Positions 45,935 to 54,298 of a stretch of DNA of 64,000 nt are shown here, piece by piece. Both the position numbers and the translations under genes were made by a program. Every line of letters starts with the position of its first letter. The stretch's first letter is position 1. The notes under the pieces were generated by a model. That model did not search any database. It worked only from the letters and a program-made list of their open reading frames with translations, and had not been told where the DNA came from. Origin of the DNA: Pseudomonas sp. FEN (GTDB lineage: Bacteria > Pseudomonadota > Gammaproteobacteria > Pseudomonadales > Pseudomonadaceae); NCBI RefSeq assembly GCF_904067045.1, contig NZ_CAJFDC010000014.1, positions 310,001-374,000 of the forward strand, given 5' to 3'.

Positions 45935-46530
45935 AAATGTATTCGAACAAGCCCTTCATCGTCGGGATCGGCGGTACGGCTTCCAAAGGCTCCTCCACCG
46001 AACAGGCACTGGCCCTTGCCCTATCGGCCGCAGAAGAGGCTGGTGGGAGGACTCAACTCTTCGGTGGCGAGGCTCTTCTGGCTCTCCCGCATTATGTACC
46101 GGGCAGTGCCGCTCGCAACAATGACGGACAGGCGCTGATCGAGGCGGTTCGCGCCGCGGATGGTCTCATCATCGCAAGCCCCGGCTATCACGGCACCATC
46201 TCGGGTCTCGTCAAGAATGCAATTGACTATTTCGAGGAGATGTCCAGGGACGAAAGGATCTATCTGGACGGCCTGCCAGTCGGCTTGATCGCTACCGCCT
46301 ATGGCTGGCAAGCGACCGGTGGAACCCTCGGCGCGCTGCGCTCAATCGTTCACGCGCTACGCGGCTGGCCAACGCCCATGGGGGCGGCGATCAACTCAAG
46401 CGGGAAAGTCTTCTCCGATGGTATCTGCCAGGACCAAGCCGCAGCCAACCAGCTCAATTTGGTTGGCCGTCAGGTCGTCGAATTCGCGGGCTTGCATGTC
46501 ATGTCAAAGCCACTAAGAAACGCTAGCTAG
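45931..46530 (+). CDS. NADPH-dependent FMN reductase
   Basis: Flavodoxin-like NAD(P)H:FMN oxidoreductase, 199 residues. The flavin phosphate loop is GIGGTASKGSSTEQALALAL, and the isoalloxazine-binding region is SPGYHGTISGLVKNAIDYFE. It is the natural source of reduced flavin for the three monooxygenases. ATGA overlap with the nitroreductase and an 11-base gap to monooxygenase 2 put it in one operon with them. Confidence 0.88.
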   Translation: MKMYSNKPFIVGIGGTASKGSSTEQALALALSAAEEAGGRTQLFGGEALLALPHYVPGSAARNNDGQALIEAVRAADGLIIASPGYHGTISGLVKNAIDYFEEMSRDERIYLDGLPVGLIATAYGWQATGGTLGALRSIVHALRGWPTPMGAAINSSGKVFSDGICQDQAAANQLNLVGRQVVEFAGLHVMSKPLRNAS

Positions 46531-46541
46531 GAAACCTCGAT

Positions 46542-47924
46542 ATGTCACAACCTCATATTGACCAGCCACTGCCGTCCATAGTGCCGACTGGTGCCGTCGA
46601 ATCCCCCTGGATCACCGATATTGGCCGCTCCATCGCCGCCAAGGTGCGAGCGCTAATACCGCTCATCCGCGAACAGGCTCAAGAAGGCGAAAGGATCGGT
46701 GCACTCACGCCGGATGTGCTCCAAGCCGTCACAGATGCTGGCATCTTCAAGATGGGAATGCCCCTCGAGTGGGGTGGCTATGCACTCGGCGCGCGCGATC
46801 TCGTCGAGATTATCAGCCTTCTCGGAGAAGGAGACGGCTCCGCTGGATGGGCCGGTTTCGTCGGTGTGGGAATGAAGAACCTCCTGGCGCTGAAGCCCCA
46901 AGTCATAGAGGAGGTCCGCCTCGATACCGAGGGCTGGGCAGGTCCCGTCATTGTGGGCGCCTCCGTCTATGCAACGAAGGTCGGCGACGCTCGCAAGGTT
47001 GACAGTGGCTGGATGGTGAAGGGCCGCTGGGCTTTTGGCAGCGGATGCAAGCACGCTAAATGGGCGCTACTGGGCATCGAATACAACCCAGCATCGACCG
47101 GGGGTTCCGGCCGTGGCGTCGTCGTGGTCCAGCGCGACCAGTATGAAATCCTCGACGACTGGCATGTCATGGGCCTGTCAGGATCGGCGAGCAACAGTCT
47201 CGAGATCGTTTCCGAACAGTTCGTCCCCGATCATCGATTCCTGGATCTCGCTGAGTTTCCGATGCGGATGCAGATGATTCGCAACCACTTCCACGGCGCC
47301 GGTTTCCAGCAACGTGGCCTGGCCCAACTTCTCACCGTGACGCTCACCAACATCGCCATCGCATTGGGCATGGCCCGAGGAGCACTCTCGTGCTTCGCCG
47401 AGCAGGCGCAGACACGAAAACCGTTCAGCTTGCCCTACCCTACCATCGCCGATATGGCCTCGGTCCAGGTCGCTGCAGGCAAGTCTCTGGCCATGATCAA
47501 GGTCGCTGCTGCGACGATCGAGGGCTGCGCGGATCAGTTGGACGCCAGGACGGCAGTTGGGCTGGACTTTGCAATGGAAGAGGAATCCGAAATCAGCCTC
47601 AGCCTCGCTTATGCGGGAAATCTTTGCGAAGACGCGATTACCCTCCTGCAAAAGACCATCGGCTCTTCGACGATGTCACTGAAAAATCCAATCCAGCGCT
47701 TCGCACGCGATGTCCGGGTCCTGACGTCCCATGGCGCGATCCGGGTCGATCCTCAGTCGGAACAGAATGGCCGGCGCATCCTAGGACGAGAACCGTTCTC
47801 GATGTTCGGCGGAGCCGTACCAACACGCGACAACCAACTTCCGGGCAATCCCCACTCAGGCATCCAACCTCCTGGAAACCCATTCCCAGGCACCCCATTC
47901 AAAAAGGAGTTTGTGAACCGATGA
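46542..47924 (+). CDS. Acyl-CoA dehydrogenase-fold flavin-dependent monooxygenase 2
   Basis: 460 residues, paralogue of monooxygenases 1 and 3: MPLEWGGYALGARDLVEIIS, GRWAFGSGCKHAKWALLGIE, YEILDDWHVMGLSGSASNSL and SSTMSLKNPIQRFARDVRVL, TSHGAIRVDP. The C-terminus has an extra tail of about 35 residues with PGNP-containing repeats (LPGNPHSG, PPGNPFPG) absent from the other two. The tail's DNA also carries the ribosome site (AAAAAGGAG) of the next gene, and the stop overlaps the next ATG by 4 bases. Predicted to use reduced flavin from the reductase just upstream. Substrate unknown. Confidence 0.86.
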   Translation: MSQPHIDQPLPSIVPTGAVESPWITDIGRSIAAKVRALIPLIREQAQEGERIGALTPDVLQAVTDAGIFKMGMPLEWGGYALGARDLVEIISLLGEGDGSAGWAGFVGVGMKNLLALKPQVIEEVRLDTEGWAGPVIVGASVYATKVGDARKVDSGWMVKGRWAFGSGCKHAKWALLGIEYNPASTGGSGRGVVVVQRDQYEILDDWHVMGLSGSASNSLEIVSEQFVPDHRFLDLAEFPMRMQMIRNHFHGAGFQQRGLAQLLTVTLTNIAIALGMARGALSCFAEQAQTRKPFSLPYPTIADMASVQVAAGKSLAMIKVAAATIEGCADQLDARTAVGLDFAMEEESEISLSLAYAGNLCEDAITLLQKTIGSSTMSLKNPIQRFARDVRVLTSHGAIRVDPQSEQNGRRILGREPFSMFGGAVPTRDNQLPGNPHSGIQPPGNPFPGTPFKKEFVNR

Positions 47925-48442
47925 GCGACTTCACCATTATTGATGGCGTGGCCCAGATCCACAATCCGGAGCTGTACCAGACTTGGCTCGACCGGCCGGA
48001 CTATATAGAGGCGTTGGCAGCCTCCTCCTCGCCGGAAGTCACGGCGACCAAGCGGCTGCTCATCGAGTTCGAGGCGGAACTCGCCCGCATGGTGCGGGAC
48101 GGCACAGTGCAGGAGAAAGTCGAGGAGGTGATGACGCGGTTCATCGCCGATGACTACATCCAGCACGACCCGAACGCCCCGGGCAATGGCCGCGAACTGC
48201 TCATCGAGCATTTCCGCCGCGTCCCACTAAGCGGTGTAACGCCGCCGCCCGTTGTTAGTGTGATCGTCGAGGGAGAGCTTGGCTGCATCATGATGAAAGA
48301 ACCACTTCCAGATCCGACGGCACCAGGCCAGACCTATGAGTGGTACATGATTACGGTGTTCCGGGTACGCGACGGCAAGCTCTCCGAACATTGGAGCACC
48401 TTCAAAAAAATGGCCGACCCGTTTCCACCGAAAAAGAGCTGA
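47921..48442 (+). CDS. SnoaL-like (NTF2-fold) protein
   Basis: 173 residues: VEEVMTRFIADDYIQHDPNA, PGNGRELLIEHFRRVPLSG, VIVEGELGCIMMKEPLPDP and VFRVRDGKLSEHWSTFKKM. It shares the QHDPN and DGKLSEHW histidine regions with SnoaL-like hydrolases and cyclases, and resembles the island protein at 41582. The start ATG overlaps the monooxygenase 2 stop and follows AAAAAGGAG. An N-terminal extension of about 45 residues precedes the fold. It sits between monooxygenases 2 and 3, so it probably acts on a pathway intermediate. Confidence 0.84.
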   Translation: MSDFTIIDGVAQIHNPELYQTWLDRPDYIEALAASSSPEVTATKRLLIEFEAELARMVRDGTVQEKVEEVMTRFIADDYIQHDPNAPGNGRELLIEHFRRVPLSGVTPPPVVSVIVEGELGCIMMKEPLPDPTAPGQTYEWYMITVFRVRDGKLSEHWSTFKKMADPFPPKKS

Positions 48443-48449
48443 GGCTGCC

Positions 48450-49754
48450 ATGAACAAAGATTTTCATTTTCCGGGGATAGCCCCGAAATTTCCGGAATCC
48501 TCTTACCTGAGCGAAACCGGAAAAAAAATCCGCGATGATGTCCTGTGCAAGCTCGATCTGCTGCGCGCGCATGCCTCTGAAGGTGAAGAACTGGGAATGC
48601 TCGCACCTGCGACACTTGAGGCTTTGCATGAAGCAGGGGTTTTCAAGATCACGCTTCCGATCGAACTGGGCGGCTATGCGCTCGGCGCACGCGACACCGC
48701 CGAGATCGTCAACACACTGGGTCTGGCGGATGCATCGGCTGGCTGGACGGTGATCGTCTCAACCGCCGCGCGCAACACCCTCGCCTTTCCCGAGCGTGCG
48801 CGTAACGAGGTGTTTAGCAACGTGGATAAATGGGTCGGGCCGCTGATGTTCGGCGCAACGGTCCTGGCCCCCCATGTCGGCGAAGGTCGCAAAGTCGAAG
48901 GCGGCTACATGGTCAAAGGCAAATGGCCGTTCGGCAGCGGGTGCCGCATCGCGGCCTGGGGGTCGGTCGGCATCGGATATATCGACCCGCATACGGGAGC
49001 CAGCCGCCGCGCAATGGCGATACTGTCACAAGACCAGTACCAGATCCTCGATGACTGGAAGGTCATGGGGCTGGCGGCGACATCAAGCAATAGTGTGCGG
49101 ACAGCAGAAGAGGTATTCGTCCCCGACTATCGCGTTGTTCAGATGGATGAGCTGATCGGGCTCATCGATGGATTGCGTGGCAAATATCAGGGTCTGGGCT
49201 TCAAGAACAGCCCCATCGGCTCGATGATAGCAATGACAGTCTCCTTTGCGGCGCTCGCCTGCGGGATGGCCAAAGGCGCGCTGACAGCATTCATCGAACA
49301 AGCGAAAAAGCGCGCGCCCTTCAACGTGCCCTACACCACCATGTCCGAAATGGCCAGCATCCAGGTCGTGGCGGGCAAAGCGCGCGCTGTCACCAATGCG
49401 GCCGAGGCGGTGATCTACCGCCATGCCGACGAAGTGGATCGGCGTGCCATGGCCGGAGAGGATTTTTCCCCCCCGGATGAACCGGAGATCACCATGGATC
49501 TCGTTCACCAGATTCATGAATGTCTGCGGACAATCGACGGCCTCCAGCTTGCTCTGGGCTCTTCGACAGTGAGCCTTAGCAATCCGATCCAACGTTTCGT
49601 CCGCGATATCCATGTTCTTGCTACGCATGGTGCCTTCCGAGTCGATCCGATGGCCGAGATCAATGGCCGTGACATGTTCGGACTGAAACCGTTTCCGATG
49701 ATGGCCGCGTTGACGCCGTCGTCGGCGCCACCGCCAGCCCCTGCGAAAGCATAA
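48450..49754 (+). CDS. Acyl-CoA dehydrogenase-fold flavin-dependent monooxygenase 3
   Basis: 434 residues, third paralogue: LPIELGGYALGARDTAEIVN, GKWPFGSGCRIAAWGSVGIG, YQILDDWKVMGLAATSSNSV and SSTVSLSNPIQRFVRDIHVL, ATHGAFRVDP. The shared NPIQRFxRDxxV...THGAxRxDP block in all three points to a common active-site frame. Divergence elsewhere suggests different substrates or successive steps. It starts 7 bases after the SnoaL-like gene. The family also includes amine and sulfur oxidising members, so hydroxylation is inferred. Confidence 0.86.
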   Translation: MNKDFHFPGIAPKFPESSYLSETGKKIRDDVLCKLDLLRAHASEGEELGMLAPATLEALHEAGVFKITLPIELGGYALGARDTAEIVNTLGLADASAGWTVIVSTAARNTLAFPERARNEVFSNVDKWVGPLMFGATVLAPHVGEGRKVEGGYMVKGKWPFGSGCRIAAWGSVGIGYIDPHTGASRRAMAILSQDQYQILDDWKVMGLAATSSNSVRTAEEVFVPDYRVVQMDELIGLIDGLRGKYQGLGFKNSPIGSMIAMTVSFAALACGMAKGALTAFIEQAKKRAPFNVPYTTMSEMASIQVVAGKARAVTNAAEAVIYRHADEVDRRAMAGEDFSPPDEPEITMDLVHQIHECLRTIDGLQLALGSSTVSLSNPIQRFVRDIHVLATHGAFRVDPMAEINGRDMFGLKPFPMMAALTPSSAPPPAPAKA

Positions 49755-49857
49755 CCGCCACCAAACGTAAGGCCGCCGTCACACGAAAGGGTCGTGACGC
49801 GCGGTCAAGCAGATGATGAATGCTATCCCCAACAAAAATAATAATGGAGACACCCTT

Positions 49858-51237
49858 GTGGAACAGATCGCGGACCAATCCTCTTTTCTAGGCCACCCTC
49901 CGCCAAAAGCGACGTGGCAGACTTATCTTCTCGATTTTCGGCGAGCACCTGGCCGGGCGAAAGCCGCGCTCCTGGGCTGTTTCGTCATGATGACCCTCAG
50001 TCCTGCGGGACTCTCGGCGATGATGCCCTTTATCACGGTATCGTTCGCGGCTCAGACCGGAAAGAGCATGCCGGAAGCGCTCCTGCTGTTTGTGGCCATT
50101 CCGCTGTTAATTGCGCCGTTTATCCTTCCGATCGCGGGTGCGTGGGTGGACCGTTGGGGGGCCAAACGGGTCGCCATCCCCGCCGCGATCCTTTATGCCG
50201 CGACGACCGCGCTGATACCGCTCAGCAGCATGCTCCCCTGGCTTTTCGGTCTTGTCATCGTACTAGCATCAGTGTTCGGCTTCATGGCCAGCCTCGCTGT
50301 GGTATTCAAGGTGGTAACGGGATGGTTCCCGCGCCATCGCGGTATCGGCTTTGCCCTGATCGGCATGGTCTCGAGTCTGGCGAGCGCAGTGCTCTCCCCT
50401 GTGTTCCAATGGGCCATTGACGGCGACAAGTCGGAGTTCGCCGGCCTCGGCTGGACTGGCACCTATTATGCCGTCGCCGTCTCGATTGCGATCCTCGCGA
50501 TTCCAGCGGCACTGTTCCTTCTCTCCGAACCTCCCTACGCCATCACGGAGCCGGCTTTTCCCAAGACCCCAGCCGAAACCAGACGGGCAGACACTCCCGG
50601 TGTCCCGCTGCGCAAGGCGCTTCGGACCCCCACTTGGATCTTCATCGCGGTGTCCTTGGCGCTGGCTGCGGCCGGCCCCATGGCGGTTCGTCAGAACGCG
50701 GTCAGTTTTTTCGCTGAACGCGGTTTCGACGCCTCGACCGTCGCGGTGTCGCAATCGGTGCTCTTCATTGCCTCGATCATCGGCTTGCTCGCCGGCGGCA
50801 TGACGCTGGACCGCGCGCGCCGCCCCTGGATCGTCGGCGCGCTACTCGCGGTGGTGCCCATCGGGCTGGTGCTGTCCTACTTCAACCACGGCAACGTTCC
50901 TGTGCTATTTGTGGCCACCGCCTGCCTGGGCTTCGCTACAGGTGCGGAATCGGCCCTGGGGCCGTTCCTTATCGCACGCTATTTCGGTCTGAAATGCTTT
51001 GCCCAGCTCCAGGGCCTCACCCTGGCCATCTCGACGCTCTCGCTCGGCCTCTCGCCATTCCTGGTGAGCGCCATGCAAACCGCCACGGGCAGCTACGCCG
51101 TTCCATTCACAGCACTGACCGCACTCACCGGACTGGCCACGCTTCTCGCTTTTTTCCTCCCGGACTACCCCGCCGAATGGATCCACCCTGTCGAACTGGA
51201 ACGACTCACGCGTCCCGCAACCGGAGAAAAACCCTGA
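49858..51237 (+). CDS. Major facilitator superfamily transporter
   Basis: MFS permease with twelve membrane segments, 459 residues from GTG at 49858, which has GGAG 8 bases upstream; an ATG at 49813 is possible but has no ribosome site. Loop 2-3 reads GAWVDRWGAKRVAIPAAIL. The pattern (FPRHRGIGFALIGMVSSLAS, ARYFGLKCFAQLQGL) resembles the oxalate/monocarboxylate-type MFS group, so uptake of an organic acid is likely. An inverted repeat with GTCAC/GTGAC arms lies upstream (49778-49798). Same strand as the monooxygenases. Confidence 0.86.
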   Translation: MEQIADQSSFLGHPPPKATWQTYLLDFRRAPGRAKAALLGCFVMMTLSPAGLSAMMPFITVSFAAQTGKSMPEALLLFVAIPLLIAPFILPIAGAWVDRWGAKRVAIPAAILYAATTALIPLSSMLPWLFGLVIVLASVFGFMASLAVVFKVVTGWFPRHRGIGFALIGMVSSLASAVLSPVFQWAIDGDKSEFAGLGWTGTYYAVAVSIAILAIPAALFLLSEPPYAITEPAFPKTPAETRRADTPGVPLRKALRTPTWIFIAVSLALAAAGPMAVRQNAVSFFAERGFDASTVAVSQSVLFIASIIGLLAGGMTLDRARRPWIVGALLAVVPIGLVLSYFNHGNVPVLFVATACLGFATGAESALGPFLIARYFGLKCFAQLQGLTLAISTLSLGLSPFLVSAMQTATGSYAVPFTALTALTGLATLLAFFLPDYPAEWIHPVELERLTRPATGEKP

Positions 51238-51285
51238 ATTATCTGCTGCAGCAGCCCTAGAAGACGGAGCCAATATAGGCACATC

Positions 51286-51309
51286 GCCGGCGCTCGATCG
51301 AGCGTCGGC
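51286..51309. other. Hairpin in the leader of the GntR-type regulator gene
   Basis: Twelve-base arms (one G-U pair) around a central CGATCG, 48 bases after the MFS stop and 33 bases before the regulator start. It has no U-tract, so it may be an attenuator, a processing site or an operator. The sequence just upstream (ATAGGCACATC) partly resembles the ATAGGTGYATCTAT sites at 57076 and 57136. Confidence 0.35.
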
Positions 51310-51341
51310 ACAAACAAAAAACAATAATAAGTGGAGGCATC

Positions 51342-52763
51342 ATGAACTTTCCTGGTCTCAGGGCTGAGGTTCGATGCGAGCTCAGCGAACGCATTGTCGG
51401 TCCGGACAACAGATCGCATAAACTGGCGCATGAAGTCGTGGCCGCAATGGAAGAGGATCTCTCCATTCGCGGCTGGCCGGAAGGTCATCTGATCGGCTCG
51501 GTTTCGGCACTGCGGCAGCGCTTCGGGATGGGACGCAAGGCGTGCCAGGAGGCAATCACCATCATGCAAACACGCCGGCTCATCAATGTCCGACGAGGTG
51601 TCGGCGGTGGCCTTTATGTCTCCCGTCCGGGATTGAACGACACGGCGCAGGCGCTCATTCTGCATCTGGTCCTCAGCCGCACCTCACCACGTGTCCTTCG
51701 CGATGCACGCATCGCTGTTTGTCATATTGCCATCCGCTCGCTCATCGGGCGCAACATGCCCTTCGTCTATCGGGACTGGCCGTCCATTGCTGGCAATGAA
51801 TCGGGATCGAACTTTCATCGCCAACTGGCCCTGGCCTGCGGCAACCCGACAATCGTTTTCCTGATGGATCTTCTGGAAGAGCTACAGCGACGCTACGTTG
51901 CCGCCAATCCCCAGAAACTCGATCAAGCCGAAATCCATACAGCGCCATTGGACAACGCCCTCATCGAGGCCATACGATCAGGTGACGCAGAAACTGCGTG
52001 CGACCTGATCCGAGATCGCATACAAACACTCGATATGTCCGGGGTGAACCGACCGATGGATCAGGTCAGCTTTGACCAGATCACAACCTTCCTCGATCTG
52101 AAAAAAAACTCCGGCCGATTGGCGGGATTGATCGTCGAGGAAATTCTGAAGCATGCGGTAGCGGTATCGTTCAAACTCGGATCCGAGTGGGATATTGGCG
52201 CTCGCTACGGTTTCACCGGCGAAGTCGTACGTCCGGCCTTGCGAATGCTCGAGGATCTCGGCATCGTTGCCTGCTGCCGCGGGCGCAGCGGCGGCGTGAT
52301 CAGCACCCAGCCCAGGATCGGGACGGTCGTGCGTCTGATCAGTTCCGGTATCGCGAGTTGCGGCATCTCTCCAGAGCAAAACTTCGAGTTGTCGAGCCAG
52401 CTCGTGATAGAAGGCGTGCGCTTGGCCGCCGAACGCAACAAGAGTGCTCCCCCCTCTCCGAGCAAAGATGTCCCTTCACAGAAAATCGTCAATTTGACCG
52501 ATCTCATCGACATCGAGAACACGTTGCTCGACATGATGGACAACCCGATCCTCGCAATTTTCGTGCGAAGCGTGGCCCTGCAATCCTTGCTGAGCAAGAG
52601 GTTGGAGGATCTTACCCACTTTTCAGGCCAGATGGCCTTGACGATGCACGCCTGCAGTCTGGAGATCTCGCGGGCAATCCGGATGGGTGAAACGATGACT
52701 GCGGTCAACGCGGCCAAGCACAAAAGCGAATTGATGAAACACGAAATAATGGGGGTTTCATGA
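51342..52763 (+). CDS. GntR/FadR-type regulator with two winged-helix units
   Basis: 473 residues built as a tandem duplication. Winged helix 1 (about residues 27-95: HKLAHEVVAAMEEDLSIRGW, VSALRQRFGMGRKACQEAIT, GVGGGLYVSRP) is followed by an FCD-like helical domain. Winged helix 2 (about 255-325: LAGLIVEEILKHAVAVSFKL, IGARYGFTGEVVRPALRMLE, RSGGVISTQP) is followed by a second helical domain. Ordinary FadR-type proteins have about 240 residues with one of each and dimerise, so this one may act as a built-in dimer. The stop overlaps the next MFS gene by 4 bases. Probably controls the island genes in response to a pathway acid. Confidence 0.82.
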   Translation: MNFPGLRAEVRCELSERIVGPDNRSHKLAHEVVAAMEEDLSIRGWPEGHLIGSVSALRQRFGMGRKACQEAITIMQTRRLINVRRGVGGGLYVSRPGLNDTAQALILHLVLSRTSPRVLRDARIAVCHIAIRSLIGRNMPFVYRDWPSIAGNESGSNFHRQLALACGNPTIVFLMDLLEELQRRYVAANPQKLDQAEIHTAPLDNALIEAIRSGDAETACDLIRDRIQTLDMSGVNRPMDQVSFDQITTFLDLKKNSGRLAGLIVEEILKHAVAVSFKLGSEWDIGARYGFTGEVVRPALRMLEDLGIVACCRGRSGGVISTQPRIGTVVRLISSGIASCGISPEQNFELSSQLVIEGVRLAAERNKSAPPSPSKDVPSQKIVNLTDLIDIENTLLDMMDNPILAIFVRSVALQSLLSKRLEDLTHFSGQMALTMHACSLEISRAIRMGETMTAVNAAKHKSELMKHEIMGVS

Positions 52764-54298
52764 GCATTGCCAATCCGTCTACCCGCCATTCTGATTTATC
52801 CGACAAACTGGATCCGCAGCTACTCCGCATTGCAGCCGTGGTGGTTCTGGGCGCCTTCATGTCGATCCTCGACACAACAGTCGTCAATGTCGCGATCCAG
52901 GGGCTGACAAAAACCTTCCAGGTTCCGCTGGAAACCACTCAGTGGATTACCACCGGCTATATGCTGGCCCTCACCACGATCATCCCCCTCGCCGGTTGGG
53001 CGGCCGACCGCTTCGGCACCAAACGCCTGTATCTGACCTCGATCCTGCTGTTTCTACTCGGGTCCGTCTTGTCAGGCGCCGCCTGGTCGATGTCGTCGCT
53101 GATCCTGTTCCGTGTGCTGCAGGGACTCGGAGGCGGTATGATCTTGCCCACCGGCATGACACTCCTGAGCCTTGCCGCCGGTCCACAGCGCATGGGGCGC
53201 CTGATGGGAATCGTAGGACTGCCGATTGTTCTAGGCCCCATCCTGGGTCCAACCTTGGGTGGATGGCTGGTTGACGACGTGTCCTGGCGCTGGATCTTCT
53301 TCATCAATCTGCCCATTGGCGCGATTGCGTTGTATGCGGCCTATCGCGTGCTTGCCTCTGACGAATCCAAACCTCATCACGCCTTGGACTGGATTGGCTT
53401 ACTGCTCCTTTCTCCGGGGTTGGCAATCTTCATTTATGGCCTTGCACAAACTACGGCAGCGGGCAGCTTCAACTCGCTTACGGCTGATGGCTGTGTGCTC
53501 GCTGGCCTTGCGATGATCGTCGGATTCATCCTCCACGCCCTGCGTCGTGACAACGCGCTGATCGATGTCCGGCTGTTTGGTCGGCGGACCGTTGGCGCCG
53601 TCGCTTTCACCACCTTTCTGTTGAGCGCAGCCGCTTTCGGCCTATCCCTTCTGTTTCCGTTGTATTTTCAGATGGTGCGCGGTTACTCCGCATTCGACAC
53701 CGGACTTCTCGTCGCCGTGGAGGGGCTAGGGGCAGTGCTGTCGATGCCGGTCGCGGGTTATCTGGCCGACAAGCTAGGAGCTGGAAAAATTGTCTTGTCT
53801 GGCGTCGCATGCACTACATTTTCTGTTCTGCTGTTGAGCATGACTGAAAATACGACGCCGCTCTGGAACATTGAAGTGATGTTGTTCATCGTGGGGCTCG
53901 GCAAAGGGGCAACGATGATGCCTGCGACGAGCGCCGCGCTCAGTACATTGCGCAAGCATGAGATCGCTCGGGCCACGAGTGGGCTGAACGTAATACAGCG
54001 CGCCGGTGGCGCGCTCGGCACGGCTCTGCTGGCTGTTATCCTGACGCGCGGGGTATCCGGCATCGCTCCGGTCAACAGCGCAGGGAGCCTGCTCTCCAGT
54101 ATCACTGGGACCGTGCAGCAAAATCTCTCGCTCGGGATCCAACAAGTATTCAGTCATGCTTTTCTTTGGGCACTCGGAATCATCATTTTGGCGGGTTGCG
54201 GTGCTCTATTCCTGTTGAACAAACCTGCGGCCGAAAGCAATGGGAATGAGACCGCCGCCGGCTCAGACAACGAGGAGATATCTCGGGCAAGTACCTAG
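52760..54298 (+). CDS. DHA2/EmrB-type MFS transporter
   Basis: Fourteen-segment drug:H+ antiporter-type MFS, 512 residues. It carries DTTVVNVAIQGLTKTFQVPL (motif D1-type), the loop 2-3 motif GWAADRFGTKRLYLTSILLF, the antiporter region VLQGLGGGMILPTGMTLLSL and GPILGPTLGGWLVDDVSWRW (motif C). It usually exports hydrophobic or toxic compounds, often with EmrA-type adaptors; none is nearby. Co-translated with the GntR-type regulator, it may expel toxic intermediates. It converges with ribBA, whose stop overlaps its own. Confidence 0.9.
   Translation: MSIANPSTRHSDLSDKLDPQLLRIAAVVVLGAFMSILDTTVVNVAIQGLTKTFQVPLETTQWITTGYMLALTTIIPLAGWAADRFGTKRLYLTSILLFLLGSVLSGAAWSMSSLILFRVLQGLGGGMILPTGMTLLSLAAGPQRMGRLMGIVGLPIVLGPILGPTLGGWLVDDVSWRWIFFINLPIGAIALYAAYRVLASDESKPHHALDWIGLLLLSPGLAIFIYGLAQTTAAGSFNSLTADGCVLAGLAMIVGFILHALRRDNALIDVRLFGRRTVGAVAFTTFLLSAAAFGLSLLFPLYFQMVRGYSAFDTGLLVAVEGLGAVLSMPVAGYLADKLGAGKIVLSGVACTTFSVLLLSMTENTTPLWNIEVMLFIVGLGKGATMMPATSAALSTLRKHEIARATSGLNVIQRAGGALGTALLAVILTRGVSGIAPVNSAGSLLSSITGTVQQNLSLGIQQVFSHAFLWALGIIILAGCGALFLLNKPAAESNGNETAAGSDNEEISRAST

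Noticed and set aside
47390..47920. Upstream extension of the SnoaL-like gene frame at 47921
   Set aside because: It overlaps the end of monooxygenase 2 in another frame and lacks any match; the ATG at 47921 has a strong ribosome site.
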